Assembly: GCA_947453625.1 (NCBI GenBank)
Contig: CANGHK010000032.1
Coordinates: 1 to 61,956, forward strand
Source: Burkholderiales bacterium
Lineage (GTDB): Bacteria > Pseudomonadota > Gammaproteobacteria > Burkholderiales > Burkholderiaceae_C
DNA: 61,956 bases
Direction: 5' to 3'
Notes under the pieces: model-generated
What the model was told of the DNA's origin: nothing
The model's database searches: none
What the model saw: only the letters and a program-made list of their open reading frames with translations
Shown: positions 45,975-55,497 of the stretch, in pieces
Layout of the letters: the number at the start of each line of letters is the position of its first letter
Numbering within the stretch: position 1 is the stretch's first letter
Made by a program: the position numbers and the translations under genes

Positions 45975-47155
45975 GCGGCTTGGTGTGGCGGCGCGGCGAG
46001 GGGATCGGCGATGGAATCAGCGGCGAGGTGGGTGACAGCCCCCGGGAGGTGGCGGTCCACCGCCGTGGGCCCGAAGGGCACCACCGCCAGCGTGTTGCGT
46101 ATTCGGTCGTGCACCCGGTCCAACAAGCGGTTTCGCGCGGCATCATAAGCCCGGGCCAGGGCGCGTTCGAAGGCGTAGGCGTCGGACGCGCCGTGGGCCT
46201 TGAACACCAGACCGCGCAGGCCGAGCAGCGCGCCGCCGCTGTAGCGCCGGTGGTCGACCCGCGACTTGAAGCGGTTGAGCACCGGCATCGCCACCAGTGC
46301 GGCCAGCTTGCTCAGCGGCGTGCGGGTGAACTCCTGCTTGATGAACTGGCTCATCATGCCGGCCAGGCCCTCGGAGGTCTTGAGCAGCACGTTGCCGACG
46401 AAACCGTCGCAGACCACCAGATCGGTCGTGCCCTTGTAGATGTCGTTGCCTTCGACATTGCCGTGGAAGTTGATCTGGCCGGCCGCTGCCGCGGTGCGCA
46501 GCAGGTCGCCGGCGCGCTTGATGATCTCGCTGCCCTTGATGGCTTCCTCGCCGATGTTCAGCAGGCCGACGCTGGGTTGCTCGTTGCCGTCGAGCGCGCT
46601 GCAAAGCGCGCTGCCCATCACCGCGAACTGCAGCAGGTGCTCGGCGCTGCAATCGACGTTGGCACCGAGGTCGAGCACCTTGGTGAAGCCGCCGCGCATA
46701 TTGGGCAGCAGCGCGGCGATCGCCGGCCGGTCTATGCCGTCGAAGGTCTTGAGCACATAGCGCGCCACGGCCATCAGCGCGCCGGTGTTGCCGGCCGAGA
46801 CGCAGACGTCGGCCGCCGCAGCGCCGACACCTGCCGGGTGCTGGCCAGGCTTGAGCTGCGAAATGGCCACCCGCATCGAAGAGTCGCGCTTGCGCCGCAA
46901 GGCCACCTCTATGCCGTCGTCCATCGCCACCACCTCGGTGGCAACGACCAGGGTGCAGCGCGCCCAGCCCTGCGCTGGCTGCAAGGCCTGCGCGCTGCCC
47001 ACCAGCACCAGATCGGCCTGCGGATGGGCGTCGAGAAAACTGCGGCAGGCCGGCAGCGTGACCGACGGCCCATGGTCGCCGCCCATGCAATCGACGGCCA
47101 CCCGCACCCGCGTCAGCGGCTGCAGGGCAGGGAAAGTGGGCGACTGAGGGAGCAC
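45971..47155 (-). CDS. plsX: Phosphate acyltransferase PlsX
   Basis: Up to 394 residues with the family motifs [47 protein letters not shown] and [15 protein letters not shown]. It makes acyl-phosphate from acyl-ACP for phospholipid synthesis. The start is uncertain: GTG 47155 gives a 16-residue arm, GTG 47107 gives the compact start seen in many PlsX. Neither has a good Shine-Dalgarno. The C-terminus is about 30 residues longer than in E. coli. Confidence 0.94.
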   Translation of the reverse strand: MLPQSPTFPALQPLTRVRVAVDCMGGDHGPSVTLPACRSFLDAHPQADLVLVGSAQALQPAQGWARCTLVVATEVVAMDDGIEVALRRKRDSSMRVAISQLKPGQHPAGVGAAAADVCVSAGNTGALMAVARYVLKTFDGIDRPAIAALLPNMRGGFTKVLDLGANVDCSAEHLLQFAVMGSALCSALDGNEQPSVGLLNIGEEAIKGSEIIKRAGDLLRTAAAAGQINFHGNVEGNDIYKGTTDLVVCDGFVGNVLLKTSEGLAGMMSQFIKQEFTRTPLSKLAALVAMPVLNRFKSRVDHRRYSGGALLGLRGLVFKAHGASDAYAFERALARAYDAARNRLLDRVHDRIRNTLAVVPFGPTAVDRHLPGAVTHLAADSIADPLAAPPHQAA

Positions 47156-47343
47156 TTGAGGAGGGCGCGGGGGCGCGCGTCAGGCCAGCAGATGGGGCGG
47201 TGCCGACTTCCAGCCGAAAAGCCGAAAACCGGCCGCGCAGAGAGCGGGGCCGGAGCTGTGGGCATCACGAGCGCCCGCACCGACGATGGACTGCATGGAC
47301 CCGATGCCAGCAGCGGCAAGCGGGCTGCGCCGGATCGCCAGGA

Positions 47344-47526
47344 TCAGGCGTCGGCCTTGCTCTTGAGCACCTTGCGCCCACGGTAGAAACCGGTGGGGCT
47401 GATGTGGTGACGCAGATGCACCTCGCCGGTGGTCGGCTCGATCGCGATGCCCGGGGTCACCAGGGCGTTGTGCGAGCGGTGCATACCGCGCTTGGAAGGC
47501 GACTTCTTGTTCTGTTGAACAGCCAT
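47344..47526 (-). CDS. rpmF: 50S ribosomal protein L32
   Basis: A 60-residue basic protein that begins [19 protein letters not shown], as in betaproteobacterial L32. The zinc cysteines of some L32 forms are absent, as is normal in this group. yceD-rpmF-plsX is the standard order. Confidence 0.98.
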   Translation of the reverse strand: MAVQQNKKSPSKRGMHRSHNALVTPGIAIEPTTGEVHLRHHISPTGFYRGRKVLKSKADA

Positions 47527-47678
47527 GGGGTTCTCCTGATCGGGCTTGGCGCCAGATCACACGGGCGCCCTGCAAAAATGGATTGCTGCAACGGTTGACG
47601 AGCAAAGAGCTAGCCGACCACCACAAGGGAAAGCCGATGAGTATAGCATTGCGCCGCTGAGAATCGACCCGCGGCGAC

Positions 47679-48278
47679 TCAGTCGGACCCGCTGCCCGTG
47701 CCACCCGAGCCCGACCCGGACCCGGTCTTGAGCGCCCGCAAAGCGGCGAAGGGATTGGGCTTGTCGAAGCCCTGATCGGGCGCGTCGGCATCGTCGGATT
47801 CCAGGCCGATGGCCACAGGCAGCGGCAGCGGACAGGTCTCGTGGCGCGGCACCAGCGGCAGCGCCAGCAGCAACTCGTCTTCGGCCAGCTCGCGCAAGTC
47901 CATCCAGCGGGACAGCGCCAGCACATCGTCCTCCGACTCGGCGTCCAGCGCCTCGGCCTGGGACTCACCCTGGACGAAGCGCAGCCGCTGGTCCAGCGCC
48001 AGCGGCACGGTCATGGGCTGCAGGCAGCGCTGGCAAGTCAGCCAGACGCGGGCCTGCACCTGCAGCGTCAGCCAGATTTCGGGCTCGCCGGCGGCTTGGG
48101 CAAGGCGCTCACCTTGCGCCTGCCACGCCACATCGGCCAGCGCCAGGTCCTGCGGCGGCGTTTGCGATTCAGCCAGTCGCGTCAGCGTGCTGCCCGGCCA
48201 CAGGCCGGATTGCGAGGCCGCATCGGCCGCGAAGGCAGCCATGTCCAGCCGCAACGGATCGTGACGCGAAGTTTTCAT
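47679..48278 (-). CDS. YceD / DUF177 family protein
   Basis: 199 residues. The DUF177 core has one CxxC (TCQRCLQPM) and the acidic segment after it (DLRELAEDELLLALPLVPRHE). Members are needed for normal 23S rRNA accumulation in plants and many bacteria. The C-terminus ends in a Gly/Ser run (GSGSGSGGTGSGSD), which looks disordered. It lies upstream of rpmF, 152 bp away. The ATG at 48278 is chosen because it gives the usual N-terminus. Confidence 0.9.
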   Translation of the reverse strand: MKTSRHDPLRLDMAAFAADAASQSGLWPGSTLTRLAESQTPPQDLALADVAWQAQGERLAQAAGEPEIWLTLQVQARVWLTCQRCLQPMTVPLALDQRLRFVQGESQAEALDAESEDDVLALSRWMDLRELAEDELLLALPLVPRHETCPLPLPVAIGLESDDADAPDQGFDKPNPFAALRALKTGSGSGSGGTGSGSD

Positions 48279-48317
48279 CCGTCCAGTGTAGCGGCGGCCG
48301 ATGGGACAATCCGGGCC

Positions 48318-48932
48318 ATGTCCACGCCCACCCTGCCCGCCCGACCGCGCCTGATCCTCGGCTCCACCTCGCCCTACCGGCGCGAACTGCTGCAACGCCT
48401 GCGGCTGGATTTCGAGATCGATGCGCCGCGCGTCGACGAGTCGCCACGGCCGGGCGAGCCGCCCGCCGATCTGGCCTGCCGGCTGGCGCTGGAAAAGGCG
48501 ATGGAGGTGGCCTCGCGTCACCCCGGCTCGGTGGTCATAGGCGCCGACCAGGTGGCCGATCTGGATGGCCTGGCCGTCGGCAAGCCGGGCACGCACGCGG
48601 CCGCGGTCGCGCAGTTACAGGCCTTGCGCGGGCGCAGCGTGGTGTTCCACACCGCAGTGGCCGTGGTGCGGGCCGATGCCGACCTGGCGCGGGTGCTGTC
48701 GACAGCGGTGGCGGTGCGCTTCCGCCCGCTGAGCGACGCCGAGATCACACGCTACCTGCGGCTGGAACAGCCTTACGACTGCGCCGGCAGCGCCAAGTGC
48801 GAGACCCTGGGCATCGCACTGCTGGAATCGATCGCCTCCGACGACCCCACCGCGCTGGTCGGCCTGCCGTTGATCCGCACCTGCGCGCTGCTGCGCGCGG
48901 CCGGCATAGACCCACTGGCAGAGGCCGCATGA
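48318..48932 (+). CDS. Maf-family nucleotide pyrophosphatase
   Basis: A 204-residue house-cleaning NTPase with LILGSTSPYRRELLQRL at the start, VDESPRPGEPP, GADQVADLDG and YDCAGSAKCE near the end. It hydrolyses modified or non-canonical nucleoside triphosphates such as m7GTP. It overlaps the next gene by four bases and is divergent from yceD by 39 bp. Confidence 0.93.
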   Translation: MSTPTLPARPRLILGSTSPYRRELLQRLRLDFEIDAPRVDESPRPGEPPADLACRLALEKAMEVASRHPGSVVIGADQVADLDGLAVGKPGTHAAAVAQLQALRGRSVVFHTAVAVVRADADLARVLSTAVAVRFRPLSDAEITRYLRLEQPYDCAGSAKCETLGIALLESIASDDPTALVGLPLIRTCALLRAAGIDPLAEAA

Positions 48933-49702
48933 CGCCCGGCAAGCTGGTGCTGGTGCCCAACACGCTGGACCTGGGCACCGACTGCGAGGTCGATCTGCGC
49001 GAAGTGCTTCCACAGGCGGTGATAGACCGCGCCGCCCGCCTGGGCCACTGGGTGTGCGAGAACGCCAAGACGACCCGGGCGCTGCTGAAGCGGGTCGACC
49101 GGCTGACTCCGTTGGCCCTGCCCTTGCAGCAGATCCAGATCACCGAGTTGCCACGCCCGCCCAAGGGCGGCGCCGCGGTGCGCGGCGCCGCCGGCACACC
49201 CGACCTCAAACCCTTGTTGGCGCCCGCGCTGGCAGGCCATGACATCGGGCTGTTGTCGGAGGCCGGCCTGCCGGCGGTGGCAGACCCCGGCGCCGCGCTG
49301 GTGCAGGCCGCGCACGCGATGGGCCTGACGGTGGAGCCGCTGGCCGGCCCCAGTTCACTGCTGTTGGCGCTGGCCGCCAGCGGCCTGAACGGCCAGAGCT
49401 TTGCATTCGTCGGCTATCTGCCGGTGGAGGCCAGCACCCGGGCGGCGCGCATCCGCGAGCTAGACACCCTGTCGCGCCGCCTCGGCCAGAGCCAGATCGC
49501 GATAGAAACGCCTTACCGCAACGACGCGCTGCTGGGCGCGCTGATCGAGCATCTGCAGCCGAGCACCCGGCTGAGCATCGCCAGCGGGCTGACGCTGCCG
49601 AATTGCCGCTGCGAGACCCGCAGCGTGCAGCAGTGGCGCGCCCAGCCGGGTGCTGCGCTGGGCGGTCGGCTGCCGGCGGTGTTCAGCTGGCTGGCGGGCT
49701 AG
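48929..49702 (+). CDS. SAM-dependent methyltransferase of the tetrapyrrole methylase fold (RsmI-like paralogue)
   Basis: 257 residues. The family segments ENAKTTRALLK, LLSEAGLPAVADPGAALVQAAH and LAGPSSLLLALAASGLNGQSFAF are present. It resembles RsmI, the 16S rRNA 2'-O-ribose methylase, but begins differently (LVLVPNTLDLGT rather than the LYVVATPIGN type), so it may be the second family member seen in betaproteobacteria with unknown substrate. It meets rhlE tail to tail, 12 bp apart. Confidence 0.8.
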   Translation: MTPGKLVLVPNTLDLGTDCEVDLREVLPQAVIDRAARLGHWVCENAKTTRALLKRVDRLTPLALPLQQIQITELPRPPKGGAAVRGAAGTPDLKPLLAPALAGHDIGLLSEAGLPAVADPGAALVQAAHAMGLTVEPLAGPSSLLLALAASGLNGQSFAFVGYLPVEASTRAARIRELDTLSRRLGQSQIAIETPYRNDALLGALIEHLQPSTRLSIASGLTLPNCRCETRSVQQWRAQPGAALGGRLPAVFSWLAG

Positions 49703-49714
49703 GCCAGTGCCGGT

Positions 49715-51331
49715 TCAGAGCTTGCCGCCACCCAGCAGCGAGCCCACCTTGCGCTTGCTGCGGATGTTGGGCGACAGGCCGCGCACCTGGGCCGCTGCTG
49801 AAACCTTCTGCTCCCAGACGGGCTTTTCGGCCGCCGCAACCGTCGGTTCGTAAGGCTTGGAGAAGAACGGGTCGACGGCGGCTTGCGGCGGCGCGAAACT
49901 GCGCCGTGGCCGCTCGGCCTCACGGCTGTAGCGCTCGGGCTCGCGGACGAAACGCTCGACATCACGCGGCGCGCGGTCGAAATCACGCGGAGCACGTTCA
50001 AGATCACGCGGGGCGCGTTCAGCGCCCACGGCCACCGCTTCAACCGGCTGCCGATCGGGCGCCGGGCGATCGTCGGCGGCCGCCTCACGCGCGCGGTGGG
50101 GCGCACGCCGCGGCCGGTCATCGACCAACTCGAAGGGCTCGATGTCGATCTTCTTCTTGATCAGGCGCTCGATGTCGCCGACCAGCCGCACATCGTCGCG
50201 GTCGACCAGCGTCACCGCCAAGCCCGACGCGCCGGCGCGGCCGGTGCGGCCGATGCGGTGCACATAGTCCTCGGCGTTGTAGGGCACGTCGAAGTTGAAC
50301 ACCGCGGGCAAGTCGGCGATGTCCAGGCCGCGCGCAGCCACGTCGGTGGCCACCAGCAATTCGACCTCGCCGCGCTTGAAGGCCTCCAGCGACTTCAGCC
50401 GCTCGTCCTGCGACTTGTCACCGTGCAGCGCCGCGGTCTTCATGCCCTCGCGCTCGAAAGAGCGCGCCAAACGCGCCGCGCCGAGCTTGGAGTTGACAAA
50501 GACGATGGCCTGGGTCAGGCCGCGGGTCTTGATCAGCTGGCGCACCACGGCGCGCTTGTCGTCTTCGTCTGCGGCGTAGAAGCGCTGCTCGACATTGGTG
50601 GCGGTGGCGTTGGCACGCGCCACCTCGACCGTGATCGGGTCTTGCAGATAGCTCTGCGCCAGCTTGCGAATCTCGGGCGAGAAGGTGGCCGAGAACAGCA
50701 GCGTTTGCCGATTGCCCTTGGGCAGGAAACTCAGGATGCGCTGCAGGTCCGGCAGGAAACCAATGTCGAGCATGCGGTCGGCCTCGTCGAGAACGACGTA
50801 TTCAACCTGGTTGAGCACGCAGTTCTTGGCCTCGATGTGGTCGAGCAAGCGCCCCGGCGTGGCGATCAGCACCTCGACGCCTTTTTTCAGCTCGGCGGTC
50901 TGCGGCTTCATGTCGATGCCGCCGAACACCACCATCGAGCGCAACTGCGTGTGCTTGGCGTAAGTCTTGACGTTGTTGGCCACCTGGTCGGCCAGTTCGC
51001 GCGTGGGGGTGAGCACCAGCGCACGCACAGGATGGCGCGCCGGCGACATCGACGCCGTCTCGTGCTTCATCATCTTCTGCAGCAGCGGGATCGAGAACGC
51101 CGCGGTCTTGCCGGTGCCGGTCTGCGCCGCACCCATCACGTCGCGCCCGGCCAGCACCAGCGGAATCGCCTTGGCCTGGATGGGCGTCATCGCGGTATAG
51201 CCCGAATCGGCCACCGCGCGCAGCAGTTTGGCGTCGAGCGGCAGGGTGTCGAAGCGTTGCGGGGTGGCGTCTGCAACCTGCTGTTCGGCAGCGTCGAAAA
51301 CCGGATCGGCGGTGGGTGTGGTGTGGGTCAT
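49715..51331 (-). CDS. rhlE: DEAD-box RNA helicase RhlE
   Basis: 538 residues. The helicase motifs are all present: Q motif near FDTLPLD, AQTGTGKTA, PTRELADQV, DEAD in VVLDEADRMLDIGF, SAT in LLFSATFS, ATDVAARGLDI and HRIGRTGRAG. The C-terminal 140 residues are charged and repetitive, with four Arg/Pro/Asp/Glu units (ERAPRDLE, ERAPRDFD, DRAPRDVE and so on), then a basic end. It unwinds RNA in ribosome assembly and mRNA decay. Start ATG 51329-51331. Confidence 0.95.
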   Translation of the reverse strand: MTHTTPTADPVFDAAEQQVADATPQRFDTLPLDAKLLRAVADSGYTAMTPIQAKAIPLVLAGRDVMGAAQTGTGKTAAFSIPLLQKMMKHETASMSPARHPVRALVLTPTRELADQVANNVKTYAKHTQLRSMVVFGGIDMKPQTAELKKGVEVLIATPGRLLDHIEAKNCVLNQVEYVVLDEADRMLDIGFLPDLQRILSFLPKGNRQTLLFSATFSPEIRKLAQSYLQDPITVEVARANATATNVEQRFYAADEDDKRAVVRQLIKTRGLTQAIVFVNSKLGAARLARSFEREGMKTAALHGDKSQDERLKSLEAFKRGEVELLVATDVAARGLDIADLPAVFNFDVPYNAEDYVHRIGRTGRAGASGLAVTLVDRDDVRLVGDIERLIKKKIDIEPFELVDDRPRRAPHRAREAAADDRPAPDRQPVEAVAVGAERAPRDLERAPRDFDRAPRDVERFVREPERYSREAERPRRSFAPPQAAVDPFFSKPYEPTVAAAEKPVWEQKVSAAAQVRGLSPNIRSKRKVGSLLGGGKL

Positions 51332-51496
51332 CAACCGCGTATTATCCCTGCGTTGGAGAATTCCGGGGATTTTCCCGCATGTCGCGCCGAATTGCACCCT
51401 GACCCGTCCTTAAAATGCCTGCGCTTGTGTGCCCGCCGGGTACGCGGGATAGGGCGGTGCGGTGTTGGGCCGCCCAGCCGGGAGCCGGATCTGCGC

Positions 51497-52411
51497 ATGA
51501 AGATGGTGTTGCTGGGGCCGAACGGCCAGGTGGGCTGGGAGTTGCGCCGGGCATTGGCCCCGCTGGGCGAGGTGATCGCTCTGCCCCGCGCGCTGACCGA
51601 TTCCAATGGCCTGGCGCTGTGCGGCGACCTGGCGCAGCCAGGTCGGCTGGCCGCCACGGTGCGCGCGCTGCAACCCGCGGTGGTCGTCAATGCCGGGGCC
51701 TACACCGCCGTCGACCAGGCCGAGAGCGAGCCCGATCTGGCGCGTCGCATCAACGCCGAAGCGCCCGGCGCGCTGGCCCAGGTGATGGCCGAGCTGGGCG
51801 GCTGGCTGGTTCACTACAGCAGCGACTACGTCTTTGACGGCAGCGGCAACCTGCCGCGCGACGAGGCCGCGCCGACCGGACCGCTGAGCGTCTACGGCCG
51901 CACCAAACTCGAGGGCGAAGACCTGATACGCGCCAGCGGCTGCCGCCACCTGATACTGCGCACGAGTTGGGTGCATGCCGCGCGAGGCGGCAACTTTGCC
52001 CGCACTATGCTGCGCCTGGCCGCCGAGCGCGATCGCCTGAACGTGATAGACGACCAGATCGGCGCACCCACCGGCGCCGACCTGCTGGCCGACATCACCG
52101 CCCACGCGCTGCGCCGCGCCGCATCAGACACAAGGGTCAGCGGCAGCTACCACGCCGCGGCGGCGGGCGAGGTCAGCTGGTGCGGCTACGCACGGCATGT
52201 CATCGGCTGGGCGCAACAGCATGGCGTGGTCCTCAAGGCCGGGCCAGAAGCCGTACACGCCATCCCGACAAGCGCCTACCCCACACCGGCGCGGCGGCCG
52301 CTGAACTCGCGGCTGGCCACCGCCAAGCTGCGTGACACCTTCGGCCTGCGCTTGCCCGCCTGGCAAGCCGGCGTGGACCGCATGCTGCGTGAAGCCCTGA
52401 ACCTGCCCTGA
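51497..52411 (+). CDS. rfbD: dTDP-4-dehydrorhamnose reductase
   Basis: A 304-residue short-chain dehydrogenase with [10 protein letters not shown] for NAD(P)[17 protein letters not shown], the Tyr-Lys pair in [10 protein letters not shown], and [13 protein letters not shown]. It makes dTDP-L-rhamnose, the last step. It is followed by rfbC after 32 bp. The long open frame upstream is the antisense of rhlE. Confidence 0.96.
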   Translation: MKMVLLGPNGQVGWELRRALAPLGEVIALPRALTDSNGLALCGDLAQPGRLAATVRALQPAVVVNAGAYTAVDQAESEPDLARRINAEAPGALAQVMAELGGWLVHYSSDYVFDGSGNLPRDEAAPTGPLSVYGRTKLEGEDLIRASGCRHLILRTSWVHAARGGNFARTMLRLAAERDRLNVIDDQIGAPTGADLLADITAHALRRAASDTRVSGSYHAAAAGEVSWCGYARHVIGWAQQHGVVLKAGPEAVHAIPTSAYPTPARRPLNSRLATAKLRDTFGLRLPAWQAGVDRMLREALNLP

Positions 52412-52443
52412 ATCTGCCTGCCGCCGCAAGCGACCGAGAAAAC

Positions 52444-53004
52444 ATGAAATTCATTCCCACTCTGCTGCCCGGCGTCGTGACCCTGGCGCCCGCGGTGTTC
52501 GGCGACGACCGGGGCTGGTTCATGGAGAGCTTCAACCAGCAGCGCTTTGCCGACGGTCTGACCGCGCTGGGACTGCCCAGCCCCAAGCCCTTCGTGCAGG
52601 ACAACGAGTCGAGCTCCGAGGTCGGCGTGCTGCGCGGGCTGCACTACCAGTTGCCGCCGCATCCGCAGGGCAAGCTGGTGCGGGTGGTGCAAGGCGCGGC
52701 GCTGGACGTGGCGGTCGACATCCGGCGCGGCTCACCCACCTTCGGTCAATGGGTGGCCGAAACGCTGAGCGCCGACAACCGGCGCCAGATGTGGATCCCC
52801 GAAGGCTTTGCCCATGGCTTTCTGGCGCTGCAGGACGGCACCCGCTTCCTCTACAAGACCACCGACTACTACGCCCGGGATTGCGAGCGCGCGATCCGCT
52901 GGGACGACGCCGCCATAGCCATCGCCTGGCCGGCCGGCCTGCGGCCCAGGCTGGCGCCCAAGGATGCCAGCGCGCCGCTGCTGGCCGACGCGGAGGTGTT
53001 TTGA
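52444..53004 (+). CDS. rfbC: dTDP-4-dehydrorhamnose 3,5-epimerase
   Basis: A 186-residue cupin with [32 protein letters not shown] (catalytic His) and [13 protein letters not shown]. It supplies the RfbD substrate. rfbA and rfbB, the first two steps, are not in the window. Confidence 0.97.
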   Translation: MKFIPTLLPGVVTLAPAVFGDDRGWFMESFNQQRFADGLTALGLPSPKPFVQDNESSSEVGVLRGLHYQLPPHPQGKLVRVVQGAALDVAVDIRRGSPTFGQWVAETLSADNRRQMWIPEGFAHGFLALQDGTRFLYKTTDYYARDCERAIRWDDAAIAIAWPAGLRPRLAPKDASAPLLADAEVF

Positions 53005-53030
53005 CCACCGCCCTGCCGAGCCGACACGCC

Positions 53031-54095
53031 ATGCCTGAATCCCCTGATGCTGCCGCGCCGGGGCAAACCGCCTATGGCGTCGTGCAAGACCAACTGCGAG
53101 CGCAAGCACAGACCTGGCTGGTCACCGGCGTGGCCGGGTTCATAGGCAGCCATCTGCTGGAAACCCTGCTGGGCCTGGGCCAGCGCGTGGTCGGGCTGGA
53201 CAACTTCGCCACCGGACACCGGCACAACCTGGACGCGGTGCACGGTCTGGTCGGCGACCAAGCCTGGGCCCGCTTCGACTTCATCGAAGGCGACATCCGC
53301 CAGTTGGCCGACTGCCAACGCGCCTGCGCCGGCGTGGACCGGGTGTTGCACCAGGCTGCGCTGGGATCGGTTCCACGCTCGATCGCCGACCCGATCACGA
53401 CCAACGCGGCCAACGTCACCGGCTTCCTCAACATGCTGGTGGCCGCGCGCGACGCCGGGGTGCGCCGCTTCGTCTATGCTGCCAGCAGTTCGACCTACGG
53501 CGACCACCCCGGCCTGCCCAAGGTGGAGGACGTGATAGGCCGGCCGCTGTCGCCCTATGCCGTGACCAAGTACGTCAACGAGTTGTATGCCGAGGTGTTT
53601 GCCCGCAGCTACGGCCTGGACTCCATAGGGCTGCGCTACTTCAACGTCTTCGGCCCGCGGCAGGACCCCAACGGCGCCTACGCCGCGGTGATCCCGAAAT
53701 GGGCTGCGGCGATGCTCAAGGGCGAGGCCGTCACCATCAACGGCGACGGGAAGACCAGCCGGGATTTCTGCTTCGTCGCCAACACGGTGCAGGCCAACCT
53801 GCTGGCGGCGATGGTGGCCGACGCGGCGGCGGTGAACCAGATCTACAACGTCGCGGTGGGAGACCAGACCGATCTGAACGGGCTGCACTCGATGCTGGCC
53901 GCTGCGCTGACTGCCGTCAAACCGGGGCTGCAGGTGGCGGCGCCCGGCTACCGGGATTTCCGCGCCGGCGATGTGCGGCACTCGCGCGCCGACGTGACCA
54001 AGGCGCGGGATTTGTTGGGCTACCGGCCAAGCCATGAGATCCGATCTGGGTTGGCGGCGGCGGCGGGGTGGTTCATGTCCAACAAAGCTGGCTGA
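53031..54095 (+). CDS. wbpP: UDP-N-acetylglucosamine 4-epimerase (WbpP type)
   Basis: 354 residues of the extended SDR family with the NAD motif [15 protein letters not shown], the Ser/Tyr/Lys set ([13 protein letters not shown], then [17 protein letters not shown]), and [24 protein letters not shown]. The sequence closely follows Pseudomonas WbpP, which makes UDP-GalNAc (or its uronate). The start is ATG 53031; a TTG at 53001 overlapping the rfbC stop has GGAGG four bases upstream and could be used instead. Confidence 0.9.
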   Translation: MPESPDAAAPGQTAYGVVQDQLRAQAQTWLVTGVAGFIGSHLLETLLGLGQRVVGLDNFATGHRHNLDAVHGLVGDQAWARFDFIEGDIRQLADCQRACAGVDRVLHQAALGSVPRSIADPITTNAANVTGFLNMLVAARDAGVRRFVYAASSSTYGDHPGLPKVEDVIGRPLSPYAVTKYVNELYAEVFARSYGLDSIGLRYFNVFGPRQDPNGAYAAVIPKWAAAMLKGEAVTINGDGKTSRDFCFVANTVQANLLAAMVADAAAVNQIYNVAVGDQTDLNGLHSMLAAALTAVKPGLQVAAPGYRDFRAGDVRHSRADVTKARDLLGYRPSHEIRSGLAAAAGWFMSNKAG

Positions 54096-54250
54096 CGCGC
54101 CCACCCGGCGTGGCAACATCAGTTGGATGATTGAGCGCCGTCAGGCCGGCATTCGACACGGCGATTTGGCGGATGCGAATGTGCAGCGGGCATTGGCCGC
54201 GACGCAACATCCTCACTTCGCGGCCTTGACGCCAGGCCAGCAGCCGCCGC

Positions 54251-55405
54251 TCAGCGCATGATGATCATCCAGCGTGGCGACTTGAAGCGCACGATGCGCC
54301 AGTAGAGCGCCGTGTAGCTGACGCCGAACACCAGGATGGAGGCCACCAGCAGTGGCGTGCTGTCCCAGAACAGCATCGCCGGGACGATCGCCAGCATGCA
54401 CAGCATCCACAGGTAGGGTGAGGTCATCGAGTTGCGCCGGGTCTGCGAGCGCCGGCCATGCCTGCCCACCGCCCAGCGCATGACGCGGCGGTAGATCAGC
54501 GAGTGCAGGTGGATGCCGTCGGGCATGCCGGCGGGCTGATCGCGCAGCATCACCCGGCGGTAGATCGAGAACACCGTCTCGAACACCGGGTAGATGCAGA
54601 CCAACAAGGGGAACATCGGTGAGACCGACGGGTTGCGGTGCAGCAGCAATACCGCCAATTCAGCCACGTAAAAACCCAGGAAGTAGGCCCCGCCGTCGCC
54701 CAGAAAGATCAACCCCGATGGAAAATTCCAGACAAAGAAGCCCAGCGCCGCGCCCGCGCCAGCCACGGCGGCCCAGACGATGAAATCGTCACCCACCCGG
54801 AAACCGACATAGCACAGACTGATCAGGATCAGCACCGTACACATCGAAGCCAACCCGTTGAAGCCATCGATGATGTTGATCGAATTGGCCACGCCGGTCA
54901 CCGCGAATACGGTGACCACGACCGCGGCCCATGGATGCGACACCACCCAGTCCAGCCCGGGAATCGCAGTGCGCTCGATCACACCATCGATCACGAAAAC
55001 CGCAATGGCCGCCGACATCGCCGTGAAAAACAGCCGCCGCCGCGGGCTTTGGCTCTTGGTGAGATCCTCGGTCAGCCCGGAGCCGAAAGCGGGCACGGCG
55101 CACAACACCAGCATCAGTGCCGGCGCGGCAAGCTCGGGCTTGCGCCACCACAGCGCCGAAACGCCGGCGAGCACACCGACAAAGATGCCAATGCCACCCA
55201 CCCGGGGCACCGGCGCAGAGTGGAATTTCTGCGGGCCCGACAGGTCGAGGTCGTTGAAGTGGTGTCCCTGGGACTTGGAGCGGCGCACCACCAGCAGCGT
55301 GATGGCCAACGAAACCGCGAAGGCGATCAACAGTACAGGCATGGAGAAGGATTCTACCGACCCCATCATGGCTGGCAGAAAAATCATACCGATAATGATC
55401 GTCAT
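54251..55405 (-). CDS. Polyprenyl-phosphate sugar-1-phosphate transferase (WecA/WbpL type)
   Basis: A 384-residue membrane protein with about ten helices. It has the MraY/WecA motifs: PRVGGIGIFVG in place of the first Asp-rich site, ANSINIIDGFNGLAS, LGDGGAYFLGFYVAELA and the His motif DGIHLHSLIYRR. It transfers a sugar phosphate (GlcNAc, GalNAc or FucNAc type) to undecaprenyl phosphate and starts the polysaccharide repeat. It is divergent from the export gene. Several Met starts exist between 55366 and 55405; the longest short one is used. Confidence 0.88.
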   Translation of the reverse strand: MTIIIGMIFLPAMMGSVESFSMPVLLIAFAVSLAITLLVVRRSKSQGHHFNDLDLSGPQKFHSAPVPRVGGIGIFVGVLAGVSALWWRKPELAAPALMLVLCAVPAFGSGLTEDLTKSQSPRRRLFFTAMSAAIAVFVIDGVIERTAIPGLDWVVSHPWAAVVVTVFAVTGVANSINIIDGFNGLASMCTVLILISLCYVGFRVGDDFIVWAAVAGAGAALGFFVWNFPSGLIFLGDGGAYFLGFYVAELAVLLLHRNPSVSPMFPLLVCIYPVFETVFSIYRRVMLRDQPAGMPDGIHLHSLIYRRVMRWAVGRHGRRSQTRRNSMTSPYLWMLCMLAIVPAMLFWDSTPLLVASILVFGVSYTALYWRIVRFKSPRWMIIMR

Positions 55406-55497
55406 CCATTGATGTTTATGGTGCAACGATCGCAGGGCTCGCTCTGACGTCTGGATCGCGCAGCCCCGAAACATTGGCCCACAACAGTCCAACAGGC

